A stretch of DNA of 64,000 nt. It comes from Petrolisthes cinctipes. Taxonomy: Eukaryota > Arthropoda > Malacostraca > Decapoda > Porcellanidae. The notes under the pieces are model-generated. The model was not told the DNA's origin. It saw only the letters and a list, made by a program, of their open reading frames with translations, and searched no databases. Location: the NCBI GenBank assembly GCA_033782935.1, contig JAWQEG010001391.1, forward strand, positions 69,501-133,500. The letters run 5' to 3'. Positions 1 to 10,438 of the stretch are shown piece after piece (positions within the stretch are counted from its first letter, which is position 1; every line of letters starts with the position of its first letter). The translations under genes were made by a program, and so were the position numbers.

Positions 1-2677
1 GTAAATCGACTGGCAAATCAAACTTTGTACACTTACCTACTACTGAGTACATGGCTCTTGTGGCCTGTTCTGTTAGTTCCATCTCTCCTTTGCCAAACCT
101 ACCATTATAATTAAACAATACACCAAGATACTTATAATCATAAACTACCTCTATGTTCTCGGAACCAAAGTGAAAATTAATATTATCTATGCGAGTTCTC
201 CCCCTGCTAAACACAACTATTTTAGATTTATTACAGTTAAGCCTTAATTTCCAGTCATTACAATAATCATACAGAGAAGTCAATACCTTATTCATTCTTT
301 CTTCATTATCACATAAAATAATAGTATCATCTGCGTACATTAAAACAAATAGTTTTAGATATGAGTTTAGGAATTCATCACCAAAATTTACATAGTTGCA
401 TCCTTGTTCAATTAAATTGCTCTCTATATCGTTAACATAATAGGCAAAAAGCATAGGCGATAGGTTTTCACCTTGCCTTACTCCCACATCACACTTAAAG
501 GTGTCTGAAATTTGTTGGTTTAACATTACACAACTTTTTATGTTATTATACATATTTCTTATTACGTTAAGTATTTTACCATTAACCTTTTCTTTCACCA
601 ACTTGAACCACAGCCCTTCCCGCCATACCATATCAAAAGCCTTCTTGTAGTCCACAAACAAACAGATAAGTTTCCTTTTTTTCCAAAGAAACAAATCTAT
701 TACACATTTCAACACAAAAATATGATCCAATGTGGAGTAGCCTTGCCTAAATCCTGCTTGTGCCTCACTAATTGTGTTCATAACATCAGCATATTGACCA
801 AGTCTCTCATTGAGTATTGAGGTGAACAGTTTCCCCATACAACTAAGTAAAGTAATACCGCGATAGTTATTGGTATCTTTTATGTCCCCCTTATTTTTAT
901 AAAGGGGTACTATAGTACCAACCAACCACTCAGATGGCCAGACACCAGTATCAAGAATTTTGTTAAAGAACTTAACATACAAGGGACAGAGAATATATTG
1001 GGTACTTTTTATATATTCATTTAATATCAAATCAGTTGCCGGGGATTTGTTGTTTTTTAATTTCTTAATATTTCTTTCTACCTCTTCCTTGGTTATAGGA
1101 TCGTTCAGTATAGGGGAGGGGTCAGTTTGATCGTTATTTTCCACTCGTACAGCATCTGCCTCAACATCATTACTATTATCATCACTGGCTAGCTGTGTAA
1201 AATGGGTATAAAAATCATTAAGCACAATAGGGATCTTGCACGTTTTTTTCTGACCCTTTAGTATTTTCCAATATACTTTAGGGTCACTGTGTCTAAATTT
1301 TCCGAGTTCCTCAATCAATTTATCTCTCTCTTTATTCCTAACTCTTTTTAAATTTCCTTTGTATCTTTTACTTTCCATAATCATGCTGTTAAAATTTTCC
1401 CTGTTCCTGTGCAAGTGATATTTATGTCTGGCTCTGTGGTAATCTCTCCTAGATTTCCAGCTTTGTCTATCATAACCTTTTAAAGAAGCATTGTTGGTCT
1501 TTTTAACATATGTTCTTTTCTTAAATTGTGCGAAAGTTAAATAAGCAGGGTGAATCAAGATTCGTGTTAGCTCCTGGTTAATACACTCCACCGAAAGGTT
1601 ATTCATCCTTGCAATGAGCCCATTTACCTTACCTACATCAATATTCCTCACATAATCAATCTTCTTCTCCAGATTCCATTTTCCTGGCCTAACCTTATCC
1701 TGGGCTGCTTCACGGACATTTGTGTGTACTTGGGTGATCATACTTGACCCTATAAACCTTATTTTAGTATGTAATCCACAATGGACATCAGATAACAATG
1801 GATCATAATCAAGTACCATAAAATCCACTATACGCTGCATTATTGTTGATGAACCCAAAAAATAATCTATGGTTGTATCATGTGTGGTTGTAGGTTTACC
1901 AACACCGTCGTCCTTCCCCATTCTTCCGTTAAAAATATACACTTGATGATTTCTACATATGTCCACCAGTTTTCTTCCATAAGAATTCCTATCCGGGGTT
2001 ACATCCTGGTTTGCCCTCTTCTCACTTATGCCAATTAAATTTGTATAAGGTACTACCTCAACAGACACATGCTCATTATCCCTGTCACCAACAGCAACAT
2101 CGGGCATAGTTAGAGTATGGGCATTAAAGTCCCCACAAAGTATATGCATGTAGTCATCCTTAGTAAAAGAAAGTAAAAAATTATCCAGTTCGTCTAAATG
2201 CTCCACTTTGCCATACCTTGAGTGAGAAGGTGGAATATAAACACAACTTACCAACAAATCTGTATCTGAGCCTAAACTATCTTTATCAATTTTAATTGTG
2301 AGTAAGGACTCATATTTCGTGCTAATTTGCCTCCACTTAAGGTTCATATTCTTCCTGACTGCAATAAGCAAACCTCCAGATTTATACCTGCTTAATTTAC
2401 GTCTGTTTTTAAATACAATGTCATAACCAATATTTTCCATTTCCTCCTTCACATTAACCATATCAGTATCATCACATTTCGTTTCACAAACGCAAAGTAT
2501 ACTATAACTTTGGATATATCTTACAAATTCAGCTGATAAAAACTTAGACCTAATGCCACAAACGTTGAGAGACAACACATCAAGATATAATTCGTGTGGA
2601 CCACACGGTATAGGTCTTCTTTGAAGTGGAGCATGGGCAACATTGTGCCCAGGTCTATGCTGTGCACCAGCACTATC
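1..2677 (-). CDS. LINE ORF2: endonuclease-reverse transcriptase, 3' end beyond window
   Basis: This is the ORF2 polyprotein of a non-LTR retrotransposon, which nicks target DNA and reverse-transcribes the element RNA at the nick. I read the frame codon by codon: it has no stop from the codon after the ORF1 TAG to base 2, about 892 codons. An APE-type endonuclease comes first, with Asn near residue 38 (LNVCG), Glu near residue 65 (CETK), CGDFNAH, an IDY motif and SDVH. The reverse transcriptase follows, with KKAFDMVWREGLW, GVRQGENLSPMLF and YADD near residues 781-784 (plus-strand 326-337). The first in-frame Met is residue 73, after two catalytic endonuclease residues, so initiation at an ATG would lose them. 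ORF2 is in the same frame as ORF1, one TAG apart. The C-terminus lies beyond the left edge. The lack of any stop suggests a young copy. I do not assign a clade. Confidence 0.9.
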
Positions 2678-3448
2678 CTAGCACTTGATTAAGTGATCCA
2701 AATTAAGCTTCCTCCAGTCGGGAGAGGCAATTCCCACCTTATGTAAATCAAAAGGATTATTTACAACCACAGGTCTGCCTCCACTATTGAGCCAGGCTAA
2801 AATGCTCCCATCTCTTGTGGTCACATTTTTCACTGCTTCATGCTCCTTTACTACACTTATCATTCTAGCCCTCAACGAGGTTAAATCTTCGTTTACATAC
2901 ACCTTTCTATGTTTTTCTTTAAGCTTTTTCTTGTTGATCACTATTTCATTCTTTTTTTTCCTATGGCAAAGTCTCACAATCACGGGCCTACCTTCTTCTC
3001 TGTTCCGCCCCATACGGTGAGCCAACGATATGTCATTCGACTTGATCTTCACTCCAATATCCTGAGCAAGTTCAATGATTTTGGCTTCGAGCACTTCCTC
3101 GGTTTCATCATCCTCTTCCTCCAACCCAGAAATACGCAGGTTTTCCCGTCGACTGTACTGCTCCAGCTTGTCATTTTCAAATGTGTTAAGGAGGGATATC
3201 CGCTGCATTTCGGCTGCCTTACTCTCCAGCCTATCATTAAATTCTTTGATGACACTGGATACTGCCGTGGCCACAGCTACTGCTATAATGTTAGCCAGGC
3301 CAGGCAATATCACGGCTGCCACATCCTTGACCGTCTTGCTCACACTCCTGGTTTCCTTCGCTTCAATAATACTAGTAATATTCGCAAGTAGTTCTTCTAC
3401 CTTTGTCTTCACTAGATTCTCCAATCCTGACCCTTGCTCCTGTGCCAT
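2678..3448 (-). CDS. LINE ORF1: coiled-coil RNA-binding protein
   Basis: This 256-residue protein lies directly upstream of the ORF2 above. It resembles L1-type ORF1 proteins (Transposase_22 class), which coat element RNA and act as chaperones. A helical and partly hydrophobic N-terminus (to about residue 90) is followed by the family signature ENLRISGLEEE, then ISLAHRMGR, GRPVIVRL and a basic KKKNEIVINKKKLKEK stretch, then the VNEDLTSLRARM block and a C-terminal domain ending HLIKC. The start ATG gives MAQEQGSG and is the first in frame. The stop is TAG, and the frame continues open into the endonuclease. That fits readthrough, reinitiation, or a recent nonsense change in a fused protein. 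I cannot choose between these from sequence alone. Confidence 0.85.
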   Translation of the reverse strand: MAQEQGSGLENLVKTKVEELLANITSIIEAKETRSVSKTVKDVAAVILPGLANIIAVAVATAVSSVIKEFNDRLESKAAEMQRISLLNTFENDKLEQYSRRENLRISGLEEEDDETEEVLEAKIIELAQDIGVKIKSNDISLAHRMGRNREEGRPVIVRLCHRKKKNEIVINKKKLKEKHRKVYVNEDLTSLRARMISVVKEHEAVKNVTTRDGSILAWLNSGGRPVVVNNPFDLHKVGIASPDWRKLNLDHLIKC

Positions 3449-3735
3449 TATACTGTCTGTATGATCTCTGGATTCAAGGTCTCGAGTTGGTGGGTAGGTA
3501 TTCGAGTTGCCACAGCTGTTTGTTTACTACCGACAGTCAAATCAATGTGATAATGTTCTCAAGAGTTACCTTCAATAAAGTCACTCTAGATACACATTTC
3601 GCTCCAGCAATAAGCCACTGATGTTGCCAGGTGTCTAAACTTCCCTCTTATATGCAAGATATGTTCAGTGTGTAGAGGCTCAGACAAAAGAGTGCACTCA
3701 ACACCGGAGCTGTCTCAAGCACGTCCGTTCAGCAC
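3449..3735 (-). other. LINE 5' leader region
   Basis: This is the unique sequence between the ORF1 start and the (TG)n tract. It probably holds the 5' untranslated region of the minus-strand LINE, whose 5' boundary I cannot place exactly. No ORF of note and no clear promoter motif is visible. Confidence 0.4.
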
Positions 3736-3750
3736 AATATCCCAGTTCAG

Positions 3751-3795
3751 TTGTGTGTGTGTGTGTGTGTGTGTAGGTGTGTGTGTGTGTGTGTG

Positions 3796-3850
<55 letters not shown>
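3751..3850. repeat. (TG)n microsatellite
   Basis: About 100 bases of TG dinucleotides with two TAGG interruptions, followed by an A-tract at 3877-3893. The cysteine/valine ORFs that cross it are products of the repeat. Downstream, 3961-4040 has three tandem copies of a unit containing GGAGGAATCATTTGCTTGGA, a motif that recurs across the window. Confidence 0.95.
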
Positions 3851-3854
<4 letters not shown>

Positions 3855-4149
3855 TACACGATACAGGAATTTATAAAAAAAAAAAAAAAAAAACGTACAA
3901 AAGGGTATGGAAGAATATGGGGAGAAGTAGCACTTGGTGGTCTGTTGCTGGGAATAGTTAACATGGAGGAATCATTTGCTTGGAATAGTTTACATGGAGG
4001 AATCATTTGCTTGGAATAGTTTGCATGCAGGAATCATTTGCTCATCAACAAAAACAATGGTGGTCTGTTGCTTGGATCAAGAATATGCTAATGACCAGAC
4101 AGACCACTTTGAAAACCCGACCATCATGATCTTCTTTGGATGACTGTAC

Positions 4150-5462
4150 ACTTGGCTTGTGTTGTTGTTGTTGTTGAAGTTCCTCAAGCTGTCTGGCCGA
4201 ACAGCCCCGAGCTCTTGAGGAAGGCTATGGCTTGAACCGGGCTTTCCCACAGTGCCCTCAGTGAGTGTATCTTGTGTTGTTGGCGAGTGTCGTTGTGTTC
4301 GTTGCAGTCTTCCATAATGTGTTTAATAGAATGGGGTGCTGTGTTGCATCCTGGGCAGGTATCTGTGATGGCTCTATCTAGTTTCTTTTGATATGTCAGA
4401 AGAGCCGGATGGTGGCCGCTTCTCAATCTGGCCAGGTGGACTCTGTCTTCGCGGGGAAGGGAGGATTCTGATGGGTGGATGTCAGGGGGTCGTGCATGCA
4501 GCAGGGTGTTATTTTTAAGTTTTTTGATGGATTGGTGGGTGATTTGAGTGTGGATGTGTTTTTGGAGGCTGGTTTGGGGTGGGCAGGGTGTAAGAGATGA
4601 TAATATTTGTGTATGGTATGGTGTACTGGGGGTTGTTTTGATGTTTCTTGGCATCTCTGGGTGTTTTGCCATGTAGTGTAGTGGGTGGCGTAGATTTTTG
4701 GAGGCTGCGGCAAATGTTTGTGTGCCTCTCATGTCAAGGTGGTCCTTAATCTTGAGGATTTTGGTTTCATGGTGTAAGTGGTCTGTGGGTGTGGTAGCTG
4801 TGCAGCCTGTGATTGTTCTTAGGGCTCTGTTTTGTATGGTCTGTAGGGTGTTGAGATGAGTCTCAGTGAGGTTTGAGGCCCAGGCGGGGCTTGCATAATC
4901 CATCACTGATCGGATGTATTGTTTGTACACTGTGGTTGTGGTTTCTTTATTGTGTCCAAATGTTGTGCTGGTAAGTGATCTGAGGGCCTTAAGTCTTTGC
5001 ATGCATTTGTTTTTGATGGTTGTGATGTGTTGTTTGAATGTCATAGATGTGTTGTATGTTATGCCAAGTATTTTGGGGGTGTGTGTGTGTGGTATAGGTG
5101 TGTTGTTTATGGTGAGGTGTGGTGTGTAGTGGTGTTCTGCATTCCAGTTGGTGAGAAGGGTGGCTGTTGACTTGGTGGGTGCTATTTTAAGTCTGTTTGT
5201 GATGAACCAGGCATTGAGTGTGTTGAGGTAGGGTTGGGGGATGTGAGTGGCTGTGTCTGCATTTCTGTGTGTACATGTGAGTGTTATGTCGTCTGCATAG
5301 GAGGCTACTTGTATTTGTGGTGTCTGGGGTGTTGGTAGGTCGTGCATGTATAAGTTGAAAAGGCTGGGTGAGAGTACTGAGCCTTGGGGGATGCCGTTGG
5401 TGAAGCTTTTTATGTTAGATGATTGACCAGCATGTGTAACATGTTTCCGTGTTTCCAGATGT
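4150..5462 (-). mobile_element. 5'-truncated jockey-like LINE
   Basis: This minus-strand LINE fragment has a readable body of reverse transcriptase and C-terminal domain. The frame continues upstream of the first Met through FTNGIPQGSVLSPSLFNLYM, so homology begins near 5462, inside the RT domain; the rest of the 5' part is missing. The 3' end is marked by CAA repeats (plus-strand TTG repeats at 4160-4175), a tail typical of some jockey-clade elements. A second, shorter 3'-end copy with the same CAA tail lies at 55441-55535, which supports this 3' boundary. Confidence 0.85.
4184..5347 (-). CDS. jockey-like reverse transcriptase, C-terminal part
   Basis: This open frame of 387 residues covers the end of a non-LTR reverse transcriptase. 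It shows SYADDITLTC, which carries the metal-binding YADD, then a KILGITYNTSMTFKQH block and VMDYASPAWASNL, then the C-terminal zinc-finger-like region (CPGCNTAPHSIKHIMEDC). The annotated Met is internal: the true protein began much further upstream and is lost to 5' truncation. Endonuclease and most RT blocks are absent, so this copy cannot encode an active protein. The lack of stops suggests a fairly recent insertion. Confidence 0.85.
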   Translation of the reverse strand: MHDLPTPQTPQIQVASYADDITLTCTHRNADTATHIPQPYLNTLNAWFITNRLKIAPTKSTATLLTNWNAEHHYTPHLTINNTPIPHTHTPKILGITYNTSMTFKQHITTIKNKCMQRLKALRSLTSTTFGHNKETTTTVYKQYIRSVMDYASPAWASNLTETHLNTLQTIQNRALRTITGCTATTPTDHLHHETKILKIKDHLDMRGTQTFAAASKNLRHPLHYMAKHPEMPRNIKTTPSTPYHTQILSSLTPCPPQTSLQKHIHTQITHQSIKKLKNNTLLHARPPDIHPSESSLPREDRVHLARLRSGHHPALLTYQKKLDRAITDTCPGCNTAPHSIKHIMEDCNEHNDTRQQHKIHSLRALWESPVQAIAFLKSSGLFGQTA

Positions 5463-5473
5463 TATAAAAATGG

Positions 5474-5612
5474 TTGTTGTTATTACTATTATTATTAATG
5501 TTATTGTATAATATTATTATATATTATTATCACTATCATTATTATTATTGTATATTATTATTATATATTATTATCACTATTATTAACATTATTATTATTA
5601 TTATTATTACAG
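5474..5612. repeat. (ATT)n-rich tract
   Basis: An imperfect ATT/ATA microsatellite directly upstream of the truncated LINE. Its 3' flank to about 5800 includes a GA/TG-rich stretch. The rest to 6115 is AT-rich, with nothing recognisable. Confidence 0.9.
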
Positions 5613-6116
5613 AACCACAGCCACACAGCCATGACTCCAGCCACCACTACAGAATATGTCTTCTACAGCCGCCGTGGGAAAGCTGACTTCCACAGCCGCC
5701 AAGCCACCACCACCACCCACAGTGGGATTTGAACATGTATGTGTGAGTGTGTGTGAGAGAGAGAGTGTATGTGTGTATGAGAGGTAGAGAGAGTAAGAGA
5801 TAATTTTTGTATTTCTTTGTATTATTATGAGACAGTACAGGAATATAAAATGGTACAAATCCATGAAAACTATGACAATAATTACACAATAAATTTGATA
5901 CATGTAAAATAATACAGAAGTGTACCCTAATTACATACATGTAAAGTAACATACTGTATACTGTATATCAGGAGTGTCAAACACACATCTATATCACTTG
6001 TATTTATAACTTAACATGTAAACACAAATTTAGATAAAATTTACCTTTCTTTCTTATTATTATTTTCATTATTATTATTATCATTAATCCATTATTATTA
6101 TATTACTTCCTTAATA

Positions 6117-6213
6117 AGTGGTATGGATCTGTTCATAATTATCTGGCCCGAGTACTGTATACTCTAATTCAATTTAGCCCGCTGGGGTAAATGAGTTTGA
6201 CAACCCTGGTTTA
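6117..6213 (+). repeat. dispersed repeat, inverted partner at 37310-37405
   Basis: This segment (containing ATAATTATCTGGCCCGAGTA and GGGGTAAATGAGTTTGACA) reappears in reverse complement at about 37310-37405 with few differences. It is a dispersed repeat of unknown class. Confidence 0.7.
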
Positions 6214-6224
6214 GAATGACCCTG

Positions 6225-7620
6225 TAATCTTAATTTCCAATTTTCTCTACTATCTCATAGGGCCCTTTCCAGTTTAAAAGCAATTTGTTAGTACTGGTTG
6301 GTAATAAGACTTAACACCTTATCACCAACCTCTATCACTCTATCCTTATTAGTTCTTTTATCATAATGATGTTTATATACTTTTCTCCTGATGATTTTAA
6401 GTTATTCCGAGCGGTGTTTCAGATATCCTCTTAGCCATTTCTTAAATCTAACACATACTGATACATGTTGTAAACTTGATTATCTTTGGCTTCTCCAGAC
6501 CAGATGTCACTCAGCAGTCTCAGAGGGCCCCTTACCATGTGACCATACAACAGTCTCAGAGGGCCCCTTACCATGTGACCATACAACAGTCTCAGAGGGC
6601 CCCTTACCATGTGACCATACAACAGTCTCAGAGGGCCCCTTACCATGTGACCATACAACAGTCTCAGAGGGCCCCTTACCATGTGACCATACAACAGTCT
6701 CAGAGGGCCCCTTACCATGTGACCATACAACAGTCTCAGAGGGCCCCTTACCATGTGACCATACAACAGTCCCAAGGGTGTAAAGCCTGTGTGTGCTTGG
6801 GGTACCTCTCTCTATGCAAATAAAACTACTGGTAGGTACCGGTCCCAATCCAATGGACACTCTTAACAAGTGTCCAGTGTGGAGATGAAAGTGTGGTATA
6901 TGTATATATGTATTAAACTTGTCACAAAGACCATTAGCCATTGGATGATAAGGAGACATAAAACATTGCTTTACACTAATGAGTCTATATATTTCCTGCA
7001 TTATGTTTGAAGTGAACTGATAATCCCTATCACTCAATATTTCTTGAGGAAAGCCCACTGCTAAGAATGTCTAGTAAAGCTTCAGCCACTCTTTCAGTTT
7101 CTATTACTGATAAAGCTACTGTTTTGGTCCACGTTGTGACATAATTAATTAATGTCAGTACCCATCTATTGTCCTGTGAGGATGGAGGACTAATACGGTG
7201 TACAAGATCTATTGCTATCTTTTGAAAAGGGACACTCTTAAGAGGAACTGAACCAAGGGGTACCTTGCTCTCTTTACCCTTAGGTAATATCTTCTAACAC
7301 CTGTCACAACTATAGTACCATCTCTTGACTTGGTTAGACATTCCTGCCCAATAAAATGAACTGCTAACCCTATCATCAGTCTTGGTTATCCCTAAAAGTC
7401 CTCCCAGCAGACAGACCCTCATGAGTTAATGTCAACACATACTTCCATCTGTTTAATTTCCTCCCTATATTTACTTGTCTTAATTCTGTACCATAAATCA
7501 TTCACTTTTTCTAACTTGATATTTGAATTCCTTCATCTCCTAATTAGTGCCTTAATCAAGTCATCCTTCTGCTCTTCCAGGGTAACAGGCAAACCATTAA
7601 AAGTGTCAAACTCTATCTGA
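6225..7620 (-). pseudogene. decayed Gypsy-type integrase region
   Basis: Read on the minus strand, this region follows the usual order of a Gypsy-type (Metaviridae) integrase. A zinc-binding HHCC-like part comes first (FYWAGM and a CxxC near 7300-7350), then the catalytic-core stretch DRDYQFTS and PYHPMANGL (about 6900-7060), then a conserved RGPL-type segment and a C-terminal domain near 6230-6480. Stops and frame changes break it in several places, including a TAG just before the repeat array. I see no LTRs, protease or intact RT beside it. It is an old fragment and is not expressed as an integrase. Confidence 0.8.
6520..6770. repeat. 36-bp tandem array inside the integrase fragment
   Basis: Seven near-identical copies of a 36-bp unit (core CTCAGAGGGCCCCTTACCAT). 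The unit is exactly 12 codons and lies in the frame of the Gypsy integrase fragment, where it encodes LLYGHMVRGPLR. That is the conserved LLYGxxVRGPL segment of Gypsy integrases, so the array arose by tandem amplification of a piece of the element. The ORFs in other frames across it are by-products. Confidence 0.95.
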
Positions 7621-7733
7621 TTAATACATAGAGGTTTAAACTTATCCCTAACCTCCTACTCAACCCTACTATTACTACTATTACTACTACTATTAAGTGG
7701 TGTAGTGTAAATATGTCACTATCTCTCTTTGGT

Positions 7734-7910
7734 ACACACACACACACACACACACCAACCATGTAACAATTATTATTATCTAAATATAATACTAAATATT
7801 TATTACAATGCTTAAACACCAATTAACCATTACCTAACATAACATAACCATTACCTAACCTAATCTAACCATTACCTAACCTAACCTAGCGTAACCTAAC
7901 CTAACTTATG
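7734..7910. repeat. (CA)n and telomere-like (CCTAA)n
   Basis: A short CA tract (about 7734-7755) is followed by a degenerate CCTAA array at about 7826-7910. CCTAA is the complement of TTAGG, the usual arthropod telomere unit, here in interstitial position. Confidence 0.85.
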
Positions 7911-7920
7911 TCTTGTTTTT

Positions 7921-8161
7921 GTCGATCCCACAGTGGTTGGTATTGGTTTGTAAGCACGCAAACGAAAGAATGTTAGCCTTATAAATGACTTGTGGGTGAA
8001 TTATTTAATGAATTTGGTGAGTAAACTATACAGTGATTATTATTATCTAACTGTTGGATAGATTTTGTGAATGTGGATACTCACCATTTGGAAAATAACG
8101 AAGCCTTACAAGTGTGGTTGGTTGGGAAGCTTACAAACCAATACCACTGTGGAATCAACCC
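7921..8161 (+). mobile_element. foldback MITE, family A
   Basis: The ends are inverted repeats: the left carries CCACAGTGGTTGGTATTGGTTTG and the right carries its complement CAAACCAATACCACTGTGG. The interior has TGACTTGTGGGTGAATTATT and TAAACTATACAGTGATTATT. Copies occur at 12534-12825 (right end truncated) and 25789-26216 (inverted). It is non-coding, and I do not know which transposase mobilised it. Confidence 0.7.
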
Positions 8162-8334
8162 ATATACAGTTTGCCACAGAAATTCTTACACAGGTTACAT
8201 GGAAAGAGAAGTTATTGATTATTATGAATGTTTACCAAGTGACTCTTATCATTACAAAACAACAAACCTAATAATAGTAATAATGTTGTATTGCAGTTAC
8301 ATAGTCTTAACCTTTTATCTTTCTCTATGCATCT

Positions 8335-8394
8335 TCTTTTTATTATTATTATTATTGATATTATTATTATTAATATTATTATTGTTAATATTAT

Positions 8395-8425
<31 letters not shown>

Positions 8426-8510
8426 ATTATTTTTATTATTATTATTATTAATATTATTTTTATTATTATTATTATTAATATTATTTTTATTATTATTATT
8501 ATTAATATTA

Positions 8511-8541
<31 letters not shown>
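8335..8541. repeat. (ATT)n array with 27-bp higher-order unit
   Basis: An ATT microsatellite in which ATTAATATTATTTTT blocks recur every 27 bases or so. The Ile/Leu/Asn homopolymer ORFs here are artefacts. Confidence 0.9.
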
Positions 8542-8706
8542 AAGTTGGCTTCATTTCCACCTGTGTATGTATTAGGTTTTGTAAAAATTATAAATTGTAT
8601 AATTATTAGGTTTAAAAAAAAAATATAAACTGATTTGGTTGTATATTTGTTACAGAGTTTTGGAATTAACTGGAGTTGTACAAGTATGAGACCTCCTTCC
8701 ATCTAT

Positions 8707-8707
<1 letters not shown>

Positions 8708-8739
<32 letters not shown>

Positions 8740-8756
8740 AACAACAACAACAAGAC
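8708..8756. repeat. (CAA)n microsatellite
   Basis: A CAA trinucleotide run. The following sequence to 9205 holds TG tracts (8875-8966) and a low-copy segment beginning CTCGGCCACACGGTACTGAG. No gene is seen. Confidence 0.9.
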
Positions 8757-9207
8757 ATTATTATAGATTACTGTAAGTATTTGTAAAGTTACATTGTACC
8801 ATATTCAACAACATTCATGGTGTATACGATGGTTCTGTTGTCTTTATATGGAGACATTGTATGTACCATGGATGTGTGTGTGTGTGTGTTTGGAGGCTTC
8901 TGATTCCTCCTAACCATGCCATGAAACAAGCTCCTTCCATATAGGTGTGTGTGTGTGTGTGTGTGTTAAGCCTCGGCCACACGGTACTGAGACATGTTTG
9001 GAGACATTTTCAAAACATTGCCTCAGACATGTTCGGTTTCATGTTCGACATGTCTCGTTTGGACGTACAAACTCGTGAACATGTTTTGAGACAATGCAGT
9101 GTGGATGTTTGGTGGCTGGGAACAAGTGTGTGAACAACCAATTGTGTGAACATTCTCCACCTGAGTGGATGTACACTGCAGTACACGGCATTGTCATATT
9201 AATTATG

Positions 9208-9374
9208 TACAGTCGGCGGCAGAAGTCTTGTCGCCTCACCTGCTTCACCGAGAGACACAGTGTTCATGGACTTGAGAAATACACACGTTTTCTACACTTA
9301 ATAATCTCGAGTCTATGAACATCGCGTGCCTCGGTGAAGCAAGTGAGGTGACAGGACTTTTGCCGCCGACTGTA
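9208..9374. mobile_element. palindromic Tc1/mariner-type MITE
   Basis: The element runs from TACAGTCGGCGGCAGAAGTC to its complement ending GCCGCCGACTGTA. The inverted arms extend far inside, so the whole 167 bp is close to a palindrome. The ends start and finish with TA, as expected for Tc1/mariner insertion. It is non-coding. Confidence 0.85.
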
Positions 9375-9780
9375 CACTGGATCAAAAAAGTGTGGCGCAG
9401 GTGGTGTCCGATGGTTCTGTAAATGATCACTACAGCTCATGATAAACAAGGTCGTTTTCAGTAGCCATCGTCTTAGGCGTCAGAATGTTTTACGAGGGAA
9501 ATGCGCGATACTTTTTTGATGGAGTGTACACCTCGTATATTGATGTAGGTACTGCAAGTGTATTGGTACAAATACTATAATTATATACTATCACCTCCAA
9601 TAATAGTGACACACCCTCCTCTATATCTGTGTATTCCCAGTGTGACAGGCCAACAGTCCCTCCCACTTTCATCCTCCAGAAACACATACACCTGTATTCT
9701 CCTTCCCATCTATCCCTACTACCCTAAGTAACCTGTTGCACAGAGAAGGGACACCAGGGACACAGAGTTATCGATATTAT
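9375..9780. other. unique sequence, no gene seen
   Basis: Mixed-composition sequence with no long ORF, repeat or recognisable motif. Confidence 0.5.
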
Positions 9781-9932
9781 TGTTTTAAGTAGTATGTAGC
9801 TGTTTGTATTAAATTAAACAATGGTAGTTAACCTATTTATTGGAAAGTTTATCATCTAAGGAACAGAGGGAAGCTGTCAAACTCTTACGTGAGTTACCCC
9901 TATATGGATGATTATATTTGACACCAACTGTA
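9781..9932. mobile_element. mariner-type MITE (CAATAATAATCATCCA family), truncated
   Basis: This is the 3' half of a family with fuller copies at 13896-14139, 26294-26840, 27358-27778 and 40546-40784. It has the shared GAAGCTGTCAAACTCTTA and ACCCCTATATGGATGATTAT segments and the CCAACTGTA end. The 5' half is missing. Confidence 0.75.
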
Positions 9933-10143
9933 CCTTAGCAGTTTTTCATTACTTCTTATCACCTTTTTAATCTCTTCTTCTTCTATTTTATTTCCTTGTT
10001 TTGCCCATTCAACCTCACGTGAAAATTTCTATTAATTTCTAAAAATGTCTGCAAAGATAACTTTTAATTTCTCTCGACATTCACTCACTTTTTTTGTTTG
10101 TTAATTTCTACCACCACTTCCTGTTCTATATTCTGTTTATCAC

Positions 10144-10310
10144 CTAAAATATTAACTGCTTCTATTCCTGGAGTTTATCTCACTGTTCTGTTACCTAACC
10201 CAACCCAACCCAACCTAACCTAACCTAACCTAACCTAACCTAACCTAACCTAACCTAAAATATTAACTGCTTCTATTCCTGGAGTTTATCTCACTGTTCT
10301 GTTTATTACC
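10144..10310. repeat. telomere-like (AACCT)n between 47-bp direct repeats
   Basis: About 60 bases of AACCC/AACCT units lie between two near-identical copies of a segment containing TTAACTGCTTCTATTCCTGG (about 10146-10192 and 10257-10303). AACCT is the arthropod telomere repeat. The flanking duplication suggests either a tandem duplication or capture at a break. Confidence 0.85.
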
Positions 10311-10438
10311 TGTTCCACAACTGAATCACAGGATATCAAATCAACTCTCTCTTTCTACTTCATTATTATTTTCTCACCAATTTCTTTCATACCTGACATT
10401 TTCCTCCAGGGCTTCATTTATGTTTGTGTACAGTCGGC

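Larger units (their letters stand above)
7921..8870 (+). repeat. 0.95-kb dispersed repeat, inverted copy at 24865-26216
   Basis: The foldback element and its 3' flank, through an ATT array, a TAACTGGAGTTGTACAAG segment and a (CAA)n tract to about 8870, are repeated in reverse complement at about 24865-26216. Order is preserved, with expansions inside the microsatellites. No coding potential is seen. Confidence 0.8.

Noticed and set aside
5647..5952. Possible membrane protein ORFs
   Set aside because: Derived from TG/GA and AT-rich sequence with no conserved features.
6391..6823. Plus-strand ORFs with SEGPLPCDHTTV or SQRAPYHVTIQQ repeats
   Set aside because: These are other frames of the 36-bp array. 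The minus-strand frame matching Gypsy integrase is the meaningful one.
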